Assembly: GCF_042665095.1 (NCBI RefSeq)
Contig: NZ_JBHTBV010000003.1
Origin: Gordonibacter pamelaeae
Lineage (GTDB): Bacteria; Actinomycetota; Coriobacteriia; Coriobacteriales; Eggerthellaceae
Strand: one strand, 5' to 3'
DNA length: 64,000 nt
The notes beneath the pieces are model-generated. The model had not been told where the DNA came from, searched no databases, and was given only the letters and a program-made list of their open reading frames with translations. Shown here piece after piece: positions 1-7,284 of the stretch (positions are counted from its first letter, which is position 1; every line of letters starts with the position of its first letter). The translations under genes and the position numbers were made by a program.

Positions 1-684
1 CTGGTGCCGCACGCGGCCATCCTCGACCCGGCGCTCACCGCGTCGCTGCCGCCGAAGCTCACGGCCACCACCGGCATGGACGCGCTCACGCATGCCATCG
101 AGGCGTACACGTCCATCCAGAAGAACCCCGTGAGCGACGCCTTCGCGGTGAAGGCCATCGAGCTTATCGCGGCCAACCTGCCGGTGGCCTGCCGCGACGG
201 CGCGAACGTCGACGCGAGAGCGAGCCTGGCGCTGGGGTCGCTCATGGCGGGAGCGGCGTTCAGCAACGCCATGGTGGGCATCGTGCATGCGCTCGGCCAC
301 TCGCTCGGCGGGCTCTGCCACATCCCGCACGGCCAGGCCATGATGATGCTCCTTCCCCACTGCGTGCGCTTCAACCTCTACCATGGCGTACATGCCGGGC
401 TTTACGGCGAGCTGCTGCCCCACCTGGCACCCGCGCGCGCAGCCGAGCTGGGACCGGGCGCGATGCCCGCCGAGCGCGACCTGGCCTTCTGCGATGAGCT
501 GTTCGCCATGAACGAGCACTGCCACGAGCAGTACGGCGTGCCGCTCAAGCTGTCGGAGCTGGGCGTGGCGCACGACCAGCTCCCCGCCGTGGCGAAGCAG
601 GCCCGCTACGACGGCGCCGCCCTGTACAACGAGGCGGAGATCACGCTGGACGACGCCCTCGAGATCCTGGAAGCAACGTACTAA
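1..684 (+). CDS. Iron-containing alcohol dehydrogenase, C-terminal part
   Basis: The frame is open from the first base of the window, so this is the C-terminal 227 residues of a longer protein whose start lies outside. Visible motifs are GMDALTHAIEAY and the metal-ligand segment HALGHSLGG...HGQA, whose spaced histidines are typical of the group III iron-dependent alcohol dehydrogenases. The family reduces aldehydes or oxidises primary alcohols with NAD(P). The stop codon TAA overlaps the AAGGAG that serves the next gene, an aldehyde dehydrogenase, so the two are very likely one operon for interconverting an alcohol, its aldehyde and the acid. The substrate cannot be told from the sequence. 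Confidence 0.9.
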   Translation: MVPHAAILDPALTASLPPKLTATTGMDALTHAIEAYTSIQKNPVSDAFAVKAIELIAANLPVACRDGANVDARASLALGSLMAGAAFSNAMVGIVHALGHSLGGLCHIPHGQAMMMLLPHCVRFNLYHGVHAGLYGELLPHLAPARAAELGPGAMPAERDLAFCDELFAMNEHCHEQYGVPLKLSELGVAHDQLPAVAKQARYDGAALYNEAEITLDDALEILEATY

Positions 685-693
685 GGAGCGCCC

Positions 694-2106
694 ATGACCA
701 CCGCACCCATCTTCGAAGGCGTCGCCGACGTCGAGGCCCAGGCGCAGCGGATGCGCGCCTTCCATCTGACAGGCGCCACGCTGCAGGTCGAGTACCGTCG
801 CGAAGCGCTTTTGAAGCTGAAGGCCTACCTCAAGGCCAACGAGGAGCGCATCCTGGACGCGCTGCACGCCGACCTGGGGAAGGCCGCGTTCGAGGGCTAC
901 GCCACCGAGCTCGGCCTCGTCTATGACGAGATCAACACGTGCGTGAGGCATCTGTCCAAGTGGGCGCGCCCGCGCCGGGTGCCCACGCCGCTCGTGCACT
1001 TCCACTCCACGTCGAAGGTGTACCCGAGCCCGCTGGGCGTGGTGCTGGTGTTGTCGCCGTGGAACTACCCCGTGCAGCTGGCGCTCGTGCCGCTGGTGGA
1101 CGCCATCGCGGCCGGCAACTGCGTGGCGCTCAAGCCCTCGCGCACCTCGAAGGCCACGAGCGAGCTTCTGATCGAGATGCTGGCGAACGTGTTCCCGCCC
1201 GAGTTCGTGTGCGGCTTTCCCGGATCGGGCGCGATGAACGACTGGCTGCTGGAAGTGCGCTGGGACCAGATCTTCTTCACCGGCAGCCCGAACGTGGGGC
1301 ACACCATCATGGAGGCAGCGGCCAAGCACCTCACGCCCGTGGTGCTGGAGCTGGGCGGCAAGAGCCCCTGCATCGTGGACGAAACGGCCAACGTGAAGCG
1401 CGCGGCGCAGCGCGTGGCCTGGGGCAAGGGCATCAACTGCGGGCAGACCTGCGTGGCGCCCGACTACTTCCTCGTGCACGAGAACGTGGCGGACGACTTC
1501 GTGGCGCAGCTGGACGCAAGCTTTCAACAGTACTACGGCGAGAACATCCTGGCGTGCGAGCAGTGGCCGCACATGATCTCGCAGCGCCACTTCGAGCGCG
1601 TGATGGGGCTCATCGAGAACCGCAACCCGGACGCGACGGTGACGTTCGGCGGCCACGGCGACCCCGAGACGCTGCGCATCGAGCCCACGTGCCTGCGGGG
1701 CGTGACGCTGGACGACCCGGTCATGGGCGAGGAGATATTCGGGCCCGTGCTGCCGGTGCTCACGTACCGCTCGCTTGACCAGGCCTTCGACATCGTGCGC
1801 ACGTTCGAGAAGCCGCTGGCCTGCTACGTGTTCTCCGACGACAAGCAGGTGCAGCACCGCGTGCTCACGCGCCTGCCGTTCGGCGGCGCCACGGTGAACG
1901 ACGTGGTGATCCACCTGGCGAACAACCACATGGGCTTCGGCGGCGTGGGGAACTCGGGCATGGGGGCGTATCACGGCAAGGTGGGCTTCGACTGCTTCAC
2001 CCACTACAAGTCCACGCTCAAGAAGGGCACCTGGCTGGAGATGCCCATCCGCAACCCACCCTTTGACGATACGAAGATGAGGCTTTTGAAGATGCTAATG
2101 AAATAG
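694..2106 (+). CDS. Aldehyde dehydrogenase (class 3-like)
   Basis: A 470-residue NAD(P)-dependent aldehyde dehydrogenase. The general-base glutamate lies in LELGGKSP (about residue 220) and the catalytic cysteine in GQTCVAPD (about 253). The short N-terminus and the hydrophobic C-terminal end fit the class 3 branch that includes coniferyl and fatty aldehyde dehydrogenases. The start ATG follows AAGGAG, which overlaps the stop of the alcohol dehydrogenase, so translation is probably coupled. The pair would oxidise an alcohol through its aldehyde to a carboxylate, or the reverse. It ends in TAG, which shows that UAG works as an ordinary stop in this genome. Confidence 0.92.
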   Translation: MTTAPIFEGVADVEAQAQRMRAFHLTGATLQVEYRREALLKLKAYLKANEERILDALHADLGKAAFEGYATELGLVYDEINTCVRHLSKWARPRRVPTPLVHFHSTSKVYPSPLGVVLVLSPWNYPVQLALVPLVDAIAAGNCVALKPSRTSKATSELLIEMLANVFPPEFVCGFPGSGAMNDWLLEVRWDQIFFTGSPNVGHTIMEAAAKHLTPVVLELGGKSPCIVDETANVKRAAQRVAWGKGINCGQTCVAPDYFLVHENVADDFVAQLDASFQQYYGENILACEQWPHMISQRHFERVMGLIENRNPDATVTFGGHGDPETLRIEPTCLRGVTLDDPVMGEEIFGPVLPVLTYRSLDQAFDIVRTFEKPLACYVFSDDKQVQHRVLTRLPFGGATVNDVVIHLANNHMGFGGVGNSGMGAYHGKVGFDCFTHYKSTLKKGTWLEMPIRNPPFDDTKMRLLKMLMK

Positions 2107-2114
2107 GGTGTGGA

Positions 2115-2209
2115 CGTCCCGTTGGCCGGGGCACCGCCCGTGCAGCGCCTCTCGCACACTTCGCGAAAGCTCGGCGCGCCGCACGGGCGGTGCCCCGGCC
2201 AATGGGACG
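2115..2209. repeat. Very long near-perfect hairpin between aldehyde dehydrogenase and TA module
   Basis: Arms 2115-2143 and 2181-2209 are complementary over 29 bp with one G-U wobble. A further 5-bp match (2145-2149 with 2173-2177) extends the stem inwards, leaving a small loop. There is no T-run after either arm, so it is not a classical intrinsic terminator. It starts a few bases after the stop codon and may act as a terminator, a 3'-end stabiliser or a palindromic repeat. No gene lies between 2107 and 2370. Confidence 0.75.
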
Positions 2210-2329
2210 GCGGACTCTTTCGCAGGAGGCTAAGCTGCGAGCTTTTCGTCGCTGGGAGCGGGTTGCGGGCTGTTCGGGTGAGAGGAATCCACCTGCGAGA
2301 GTGCGTGTGCTTGCTGACAGTCCTTTATT

Positions 2330-2360
2330 GTGTTATAAATAAGTTACTTATTTATAACAC
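2330..2360. promoter_or_regulatory. Operator of the toxin-antitoxin operon
   Basis: A perfect 14-bp inverted repeat (2330-2343 and 2347-2360) is separated by TTA. It is AT-rich in a GC-rich setting and sits directly upstream of AGGAGG (2361-2366) and the antitoxin ATG at 2371. Phd/YefM antitoxins repress their own operons through palindromes in exactly this position. The arms contain TATAAAT-like sequence that may also supply the -10 element. Confidence 0.7.
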
Positions 2361-2370
2361 AGGAGGCGTT

Positions 2371-2679
2371 ATGGCTATGCAGGCGGCGTTGCCACAGATA
2401 CGGCCTATCAGTGACTTGCGAACACGTTTGAACGACATCGAGGCGCTTGCGCGCGAGACGCGCGAGCCTATCATCATGACGAAGAACGGCGCGGCCTCGC
2501 TCGTCGTCATCGACAGCAAGGCCTACGACGAGCACCTGCGCCATGAGCGTGCCGTGCGAAAACTGCGCGAAGCCGAAATCGAGGAGAAGTACCGCCCCGC
2601 CGCCATCCCCTTTGACGAGGTGAAGGCGCGCGTGGAACAGCTCATCGATGCGGCGGAGCAGCTCCATGCGCGCGATTGA
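2371..2679 (+). CDS. Phd/YefM-family antitoxin
   Basis: A 102-residue protein with the Phd/YefM N-terminal DNA-binding fold (PISDLRTRLNDIEALARETREP, then the ITKNG-like IMTKNGAASLVVIDSKAY strand-turn) and a charged C-terminal toxin-binding tail. It should neutralise the toxin encoded next and, with it, repress the operon. The ATG at 2371 is chosen because a strong AGGAGG lies five bases upstream. The longer open frame would run through the operator palindrome. Its end overlaps the toxin start, the usual arrangement for translational coupling. Confidence 0.88.
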   Translation: MAMQAALPQIRPISDLRTRLNDIEALARETREPIIMTKNGAASLVVIDSKAYDEHLRHERAVRKLREAEIEEKYRPAAIPFDEVKARVEQLIDAAEQLHARD

Positions 2680-2986
2680 GTTCAGGCCGCGCGCAAGCGC
2701 CGACCTCGACGGCATACTCGCCTCTATCGCGCTCACCTTGAAGTCGCCGCAGGCTGCACGTGACACCGCCGACGCAATCTTCGCCGCCATCGAGCGCGCG
2801 GCCGAGATTCCGGAGCTCGGCCAGCCGTTCTTCGACGAGGACCTCGAGCATCCGACCTACCGGCGCAAGCTCGTGAAGCGATACTGGGTGTACTACACGT
2901 ACACGGACGACACGCTCACCGTGCGCCGCATCTTCCATATGACGCAGGACACCGACTGCTACGGGTTCGAGATCCTGGATGACTGA
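2666..2986 (+). CDS. RelE/ParE-family toxin
   Basis: A 106-residue protein of the RelE/ParE plasmid-stabilisation fold. It begins MRAIEFRPRASADLDGIL, has the family segment KLVKRYWVYYTY, and ends near VRRIFHMTQD. RelE members cleave mRNA at the ribosome and ParE members poison gyrase. The sequence alone does not settle which applies. The ATG at 2666 is preferred over 2648 because GGAG (2655-2658) lies seven bases upstream. It overlaps the antitoxin stop by 14 bases, as is usual for TA pairs. Confidence 0.87.
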   Translation: MRAIEFRPRASADLDGILASIALTLKSPQAARDTADAIFAAIERAAEIPELGQPFFDEDLEHPTYRRKLVKRYWVYYTYTDDTLTVRRIFHMTQDTDCYGFEILDD

Positions 2987-2989
2987 CGC

Positions 2990-3976
2990 TTGCGCATTCA
3001 TGAGCTTCATGAAATAGCGCTTGAAACCCTCCGCAGACGGGCTGACGCGCGTCGGCGGAGGGTGTACAATGGCGGCTCCGTTCAGAGACGTCGCGAGGAG
3101 GACGCCATCTTCCCCATCCAACACATCGACCCTTCTATCGAAGGGCGCCTGTCCCCTGGCGCGTTCTTCGAGCACTACCGGCTGGTGGATACCGAGACGT
3201 ACCTTGTATACGACTATCGGGACGGCCGATTCCTGTCCCATGACGACACATGCTACCGCTGTTGGAACCATGGTCGGCCCTGCACCAACTGCGTCTCGCG
3301 CATCGCCGTGCGCGAGAACCGGCAGGTGGTCAAGCTGGAGACGCTGGGGCGGAGCATCTTTCTCATCGTTACGATCCCGTTCGGGGGGAGCGATCGCAAG
3401 TTCGCGCTTGAGTTCATCAAGAACGTCACGGACGACCTGATGGTCGCCGACATAGAGACAGATGGGAACGTAACGGCCGTCGACCTGGTGGACCGGATCA
3501 ACGAGCTCACCGTGCGCCATCCGTCCACGGGCCTTCTGCGCAAGGAATACGCGGAGCGCGAGCTGGGCAAGCTGGTCGCGCAGTGGGATGGCACCTCGCC
3601 GACCACGCTCTGCATCCTCGACATCGACCGGTTCAAGCAGGTCAACGACGAACATGGCCATCTTGTAGGCGACGAGGTGCTGGCGCGCGTCTCGCAGCTT
3701 TTGCTGGAAAGCGCCGAGCACGGGGGCGGCTGGGCCAGCCGCATCGGCGGAGACGAGTTCATGCTCGTGCTTCCCAGCTTGCCCAAAGACAAGGCCGATA
3801 CGCTGACCGAAGCGCTCGAGGCCGGCATAGCCGCCTGCAAGTTCCAGGGCACCGAGCCGTTCTCGGTGACTGTCAGCCACGGCGCCGCGCGCCTGGACGC
3901 CCGCCACGGCTCGTGGCGCGACCTCTTCGCCGAGGCCGACCGCGCGATGTACGCCGCCAAGCAGGCGCGGCGCTGA
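2990..3976 (+). CDS. Diguanylate cyclase (GGDEF domain) with N-terminal sensory region
   Basis: The open frame gives 328 residues. The C-terminal half is a GGDEF domain with an intact IGGDEF signature, a metal-binding DIDRFKQVND and a TVSHGAAR segment, so c-di-GMP synthesis is likely. The N-terminal about 130 residues contain a four-cysteine cluster (CYRCWNHGRPCTNC) that could bind metal or sense redox. I do not recognise a named domain there. The start is uncertain. TTG 2990 and GTG 3062 lack good ribosome sites and precede a promoter. AGGAGG (3096-3101) sits five bases before an in-frame ATC at 3107, where the conserved-looking IFPIQHIDPS begins. Confidence 0.85.
   Translation: MRIHELHEIALETLRRRADARRRRVYNGGSVQRRREEDAIFPIQHIDPSIEGRLSPGAFFEHYRLVDTETYLVYDYRDGRFLSHDDTCYRCWNHGRPCTNCVSRIAVRENRQVVKLETLGRSIFLIVTIPFGGSDRKFALEFIKNVTDDLMVADIETDGNVTAVDLVDRINELTVRHPSTGLLRKEYAERELGKLVAQWDGTSPTTLCILDIDRFKQVNDEHGHLVGDEVLARVSQLLLESAEHGGGWASRIGGDEFMLVLPSLPKDKADTLTEALEAGIAACKFQGTEPFSVTVSHGAARLDARHGSWRDLFAEADRAMYAAKQARR
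3042..3070 (+). promoter_or_regulatory. Putative promoter of the GGDEF gene
   Basis: CTGACG (3042-3047) and TACAAT (3065-3070) are separated by 17 bp. This pair lies inside the N-terminal part of the longest open frame of the GGDEF gene, so transcripts from it would start near 3077, downstream of the TTG (2990) and GTG (3062) candidates. A hairpin with arms 3027-3034 and 3055-3062 covers the same place and may end the TA transcript. Confidence 0.4.
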
Positions 3977-3986
3977 GCGGCCGATG

Positions 3987-4010
3987 CCGGGCGCGCGGCG
4001 GCGCGCCCGG
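3987..4010. terminator. Hairpin between convergent genes
   Basis: Perfect 10-bp arms (3987-3996 and 4001-4010) close a GGCG loop between the stops of the GGDEF gene and the convergent MerR gene. It is GC-only without a T-run, so it is a plausible two-way transcription stop rather than a textbook intrinsic terminator. Confidence 0.5.
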
Positions 4011-4022
4011 AGCTTGCGACCC

Positions 4023-4832
4023 CTACCTCTTCTCCACCGGGACCTGGATCTCGGTGAGCCACTGGGACTCGTCGGTGCAGTTCCAGATGCCGTCGATGTA
4101 GCTCTCGTGGGCGAGGCCGGACGCGCGGTAACCATTCTGCTCGATCCAGTCCATCGCGAACGCGTAGGCGCGCGGCAGGTCGGCGTAGGGGCCGCGGTGC
4201 ATGACGGACGCGACGGTGACGGCCGGCGCCTCCTCGAACACGATGCCGTCGGTCTCCACGCCGTACTCCTCCACGGCCTCGCTGTACTTGATGGTGATGT
4301 CGCGCTCCTTGTACTCGCCGTCGAGGTAGGTGATGAAGCAGTACTCGGGCGCGGCGCACTTGAGGTTCGGGTTCGCCGCCTTCACGGCGCGGCCGATAGC
4401 CGGGATGACCTCGTTGTAAGCGGAGAAGTTGGGCACGGTCATGGTCTTGGAGTACACGATGCAGCTGGGCAGGTCCTTGATGGTGGCTTGGTAGTTCATG
4501 GAGAACCCCTTTCCTTCGTCTGAGAGCATGAATGCGATGCGCGCGAGGCGTTCCTGGCGCGCGGCGAGTTCCCGTTCGATGAGCTCGCGACGCCGTGCGA
4601 GGATGGGGCGCGGGTCGGCGCCGCCCTCGATAGCGGCCACCTCGTCCACCGACAGGCCCGCCTGCCGCAGCGCCTGGATGCGGTGCAGGTCGACGAGCTG
4701 GGACGTGGTGTACAGGCGGTAGCCCGTCGCGCCGTCCACGGCGGCCGGGCGCAGAAGCCCGATGCGGTCGTAGTGGTGCAGCGTCTTGACGGTGGTCTTG
4801 CCCATCTTCGAGAACTCTCCTATGTAGAACAT
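4023..4832 (-). CDS. MerR-family regulator with GyrI-like effector domain
   Basis: A 269-residue BltR/BmrR-type regulator. The N-terminus is a MerR winged helix (MFYIGEFSKMGKTTVKTLHHYDRIGLL, then GYRLYTTSQL). A coiled dimerisation helix follows at about residues 75-115. The C-terminal half is a GyrI-like small-molecule binding domain (IVYSKTMTVPNF, later MHRGPYADL). Such proteins sense cationic or hydrophobic drugs and untwist promoters with 19-bp spacers. The start at 4832 has GGAGG eight bases upstream (4841-4845). The longer frame would read through its own promoter. No transporter lies beside it, so its target may be itself or a distant gene. Confidence 0.88.
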   Translation of the reverse strand: MFYIGEFSKMGKTTVKTLHHYDRIGLLRPAAVDGATGYRLYTTSQLVDLHRIQALRQAGLSVDEVAAIEGGADPRPILARRRELIERELAARQERLARIAFMLSDEGKGFSMNYQATIKDLPSCIVYSKTMTVPNFSAYNEVIPAIGRAVKAANPNLKCAAPEYCFITYLDGEYKERDITIKYSEAVEEYGVETDGIVFEEAPAVTVASVMHRGPYADLPRAYAFAMDWIEQNGYRASGLAHESYIDGIWNCTDESQWLTEIQVPVEKR

Positions 4833-4855
4833 GGTTCTCACCTCCTTCTCATCGC

Positions 4856-4886
4856 ATTCAACAGCCTCCTGCACGGGGAGGGTCAA
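4856..4886 (-). promoter_or_regulatory. MerR-type autoregulated promoter (19-bp spacer)
   Basis: On the minus strand TTGACC (4886-4881) and TTGAAT (4861-4856) are separated by exactly 19 bp. The spacer contains a CCTCC/GGAGG dyad. Overlong spacers with a central dyad are the hallmark of promoters activated by MerR proteins. The transcript would start about 15-17 bases before the regulator's ATG. Confidence 0.7.
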
Positions 4887-5178
4887 GGGGTGTTTTCGAA
4901 ATTTTCCAAAGGTGTGGCACCGAAGGTGCGGCCGGCGCCTGCGGAAAGCGCCTCAAGGGTAGCGCACTTCAGGACACGCCGCTCGGACGAACGTGGAATT
5001 GCGGAGGTTTTGCGGCGGGCGAAACAGTTCGGCGGCGGCGCGCGTGTTCTTGATAGCGGCTCGAACGTTCGGAAACCGGGGCCGCACCAGTGCGCACGCA
5101 GGTTCGCCCGTCTTTCAGCTTGCTTTCAAGTTCGGGCGCTACCCTCGGCACCAAAGGAAACCGCGCGAAGGGGCCCCT

Positions 5179-6054
5179 ATGCCGTACCTACCGACACGTC
5201 GCCAAAACACCCTCCCCGGCGCCACACCGTACCGGCGCCGCCCAAGCGTTGAAGGCGCCCGCCGCGCGCGACCACTGTTCGCGCGGAGCCGCGTGGCGCG
5301 GGCGGGAAACGTCCTGGCACGTTGCAAGGCGGCCCTCGCCTGCTTCGGCGCTGCGGCACTCGTGCTGGCCCTTGCGCTCGCCCTGCCGCTCGCGGCCTCG
5401 CCTTCGGCGGCGGCCGACGTGGACCTCGAGGCACGGGCCGCTGCCGAGGCCGCCCAGCTGCAGGCCGCCGCCGAGCTCCCGCGCAGCGCGTCCCTCGACG
5501 TGCCGGCCCTGCAGCAGTACCCCGAGCTCCCCACCGGCTGCGAGTCGGTAGCGCTCACCAACGCGCTTCTGGCCTGCGGGTTCGACCTGCAGAAGACCGA
5601 GATAGCCCAGGAGTGGCTGCCCACGGGCGCCGACGACTTCGTGCACGCCTTCATGGGCGACCCCACCTCGCCCGACGGGCACTCCTGCATGGCCCCTGCC
5701 ATCGCGGACCCGTGGGCAGCCTACCTGGCCGCCCACGGGTCCGACCTCGAGGCGGCCGACCTGACGGGCGCGCCGTTCCGCGACGTGCTCGCCCAGGCAG
5801 CTGCCGGCAACCCCGTCGTCGTATGGTGCACCATCGGCCTGGACGAGCCCGGCGCGTGCTACCGCACCGCCCAGGAAGGCGGCCGCACGTACAACCTGAT
5901 CACGAACAGCCATTGCGTGGTGGTGCGCGGCTTTGACCTGGACGCCGGCACCGTGCTGGTCAGCGACTCCCTGGCCGGCCAGGTGTCCTACCCCCTGGCC
6001 ACGTTCGCCGCCCGCTACTACGCCCTGGGCGCGCAGGCCGTGGTGCTGCGCTGA
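5179..6054 (+). CDS. Secreted or membrane-anchored C39-like cysteine protease
   Basis: A 291-residue protein. A basic N-terminus is followed by a hydrophobic segment at about residues 55-80 (AALACFGAAALVLALALAL) ending in an Ala-rich stretch, so it is exported or anchored. The rest matches the peptidase C39_2/papain-like fold: PTGCESVALTNALLACGF carries the catalytic cysteine, NSHCVVVRGF the histidine, and VLVSDSLAG the aspartate region. Substrates of this family are usually unknown. ATG 5179 is chosen because an in-frame GTG upstream would add a non-signal-like extension; the ribosome site (GAAGGGG) is modest. The gap 4887-5178 holds only the divergent MerR promoter. Confidence 0.8.
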   Translation: MPYLPTRRQNTLPGATPYRRRPSVEGARRARPLFARSRVARAGNVLARCKAALACFGAAALVLALALALPLAASPSAAADVDLEARAAAEAAQLQAAAELPRSASLDVPALQQYPELPTGCESVALTNALLACGFDLQKTEIAQEWLPTGADDFVHAFMGDPTSPDGHSCMAPAIADPWAAYLAAHGSDLEAADLTGAPFRDVLAQAAAGNPVVVWCTIGLDEPGACYRTAQEGGRTYNLITNSHCVVVRGFDLDAGTVLVSDSLAGQVSYPLATFAARYYALGAQAVVLR

Positions 6055-6058
6055 AGGC

Positions 6059-6093
6059 GCCGGCCCCGCCTGCACGAGGCAGACGGGGCCGGC
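6059..6093. terminator. Two-way terminator hairpin
   Basis: Arms 6059-6068 and 6084-6093 (GCCGGCCCCG and its complement) form a 10-bp stem with a smaller inner stem. It lies between the stop of the C39-like gene and the stop of the convergent agmatine deiminase gene. Confidence 0.6.
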
Positions 6094-6115
6094 CGGGCGT
6101 TTCAGGCTGCGGTAC

Positions 6116-7231
6116 CTACCTGCGGGCGGGCTCCTGCTGGGTGATGCAGTGGATGTTGCCGCCGCCGTAGGCTATCTCGCGGGTGGGGACGCCCACGATC
6201 TCGCGGTCGGGGAACATGGCCTGCACCTGCTCGCAAGCCAGGTCGTCGTACTCGTCGCCGTACTGCGGGAAGATGATGGCGTCGTTCACGATGAGGAAGT
6301 TCATGTACGAGGCGATGGCGTAGTCGTCGGTCGTGCGCGGCAGCGTGCCCTCCACCACGTCGATGGCGTCCACCTCCTCCTGCGACATGTAGGTGGGAAC
6401 CTTCGGCATGGTGAGCTTGTGCACCTTCAGCTGGCGCCCCTTCGCGTCGGTGGCCTGCGACAGCGTGTCGTAGGCGGCGTGGGCGGCCTCGTAGAACGGG
6501 TTGTCCTCGTCATCGGTCCAGATGCAGGCCACCTCGCCGGGGCGGATGAAGCACGCCACGTCGTCGATGTGGCCGTTCGTCTCGTCGGGATCGATGCCGT
6601 CCTTGATCCAGATGACCTTTTCCACGTTCAGGTACTCGCGCAGGTAGCCTTCGATGTCCTCCTTCGAGAGCTCCGGGTTGCGGCCCGGCGACAGCAGGCA
6701 CATCTCGGTGGTGATGACGGTGCCCTCGCCGTCCACGTGGATGGAACCGCCCTCCAGCACGAACGTGTCGGGGCGGTAGCGCACGGCGCGCGCCAGGTCG
6801 GCCACCTTCACGCCCACGAGCGCGTCCTGGTCCCAGGGGAAGTACAGGCCGTCGTACAGGCCGCCCCAGGCGTTGAAGTGCCAGTGCACCGCGCGCACGT
6901 CGCCGTCGTCGTTCTTCACGAACGTGGGGCCGCAGTCGCGGATCCACGAGTCGTCCGAGGTCATCTCGATGACCATGACATTCTCGTCCTCGGACATCTC
7001 GAAGCGGGCGGCCTCGTAGTCCTCCGGCTTCGCGCCGATGACGACCGGCTCGAAGCGTGCGATGGCGCGCGCCACCTCCGCGAACGCCTTCTGCGCAGGC
7101 TTCGCTCCGTCACGCCAGTTGTCGGGGCGGTGCGGCCAGAGCATCCAGATGCGCTCCTGCGGCTCGAACTCGCCGGGCATGCGGTAGCCGTCCTGCCTCG
7201 GGGTTGACTGCTCTTCGTAAATGGTTTCCAT
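6116..7231 (-). CDS. aguA: Agmatine deiminase
   Basis: A 371-residue enzyme hydrolysing agmatine to N-carbamoylputrescine and ammonia. The peptidylarginine-deiminase fold is evident from PGEFEPQERIWMLWPHRPDNW at the N-terminus, DDSWIRDCGP, the histidine in NGHIDDVACF and the catalytic cysteine in GGGNIHCITQQ near the C-terminus. AAAGGA lies eight bases before the ATG. It is the last gene of a three-gene minus-strand operon after putrescine carbamoyltransferase and an antiporter, which supports the assignment. The pathway yields putrescine, carbamoyl phosphate (hence ATP) and acid resistance. No carbamate kinase gene is next to it in this window. Confidence 0.95.
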   Translation of the reverse strand: METIYEEQSTPRQDGYRMPGEFEPQERIWMLWPHRPDNWRDGAKPAQKAFAEVARAIARFEPVVIGAKPEDYEAARFEMSEDENVMVIEMTSDDSWIRDCGPTFVKNDDGDVRAVHWHFNAWGGLYDGLYFPWDQDALVGVKVADLARAVRYRPDTFVLEGGSIHVDGEGTVITTEMCLLSPGRNPELSKEDIEGYLREYLNVEKVIWIKDGIDPDETNGHIDDVACFIRPGEVACIWTDDEDNPFYEAAHAAYDTLSQATDAKGRQLKVHKLTMPKVPTYMSQEEVDAIDVVEGTLPRTTDDYAIASYMNFLIVNDAIIFPQYGDEYDDLACEQVQAMFPDREIVGVPTREIAYGGGNIHCITQQEPARR

Positions 7232-7284
7232 AGGTCAGGTCCTTTCGAACGTCGTTACAACATAGCAGGTGCAGGGACGAAGCG

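Noticed and set aside
2110..2370. N-terminal extension of the antitoxin
   Set aside because: It would translate the large hairpin and the operator palindrome. ATG 2371 has AGGAGG at the right distance.
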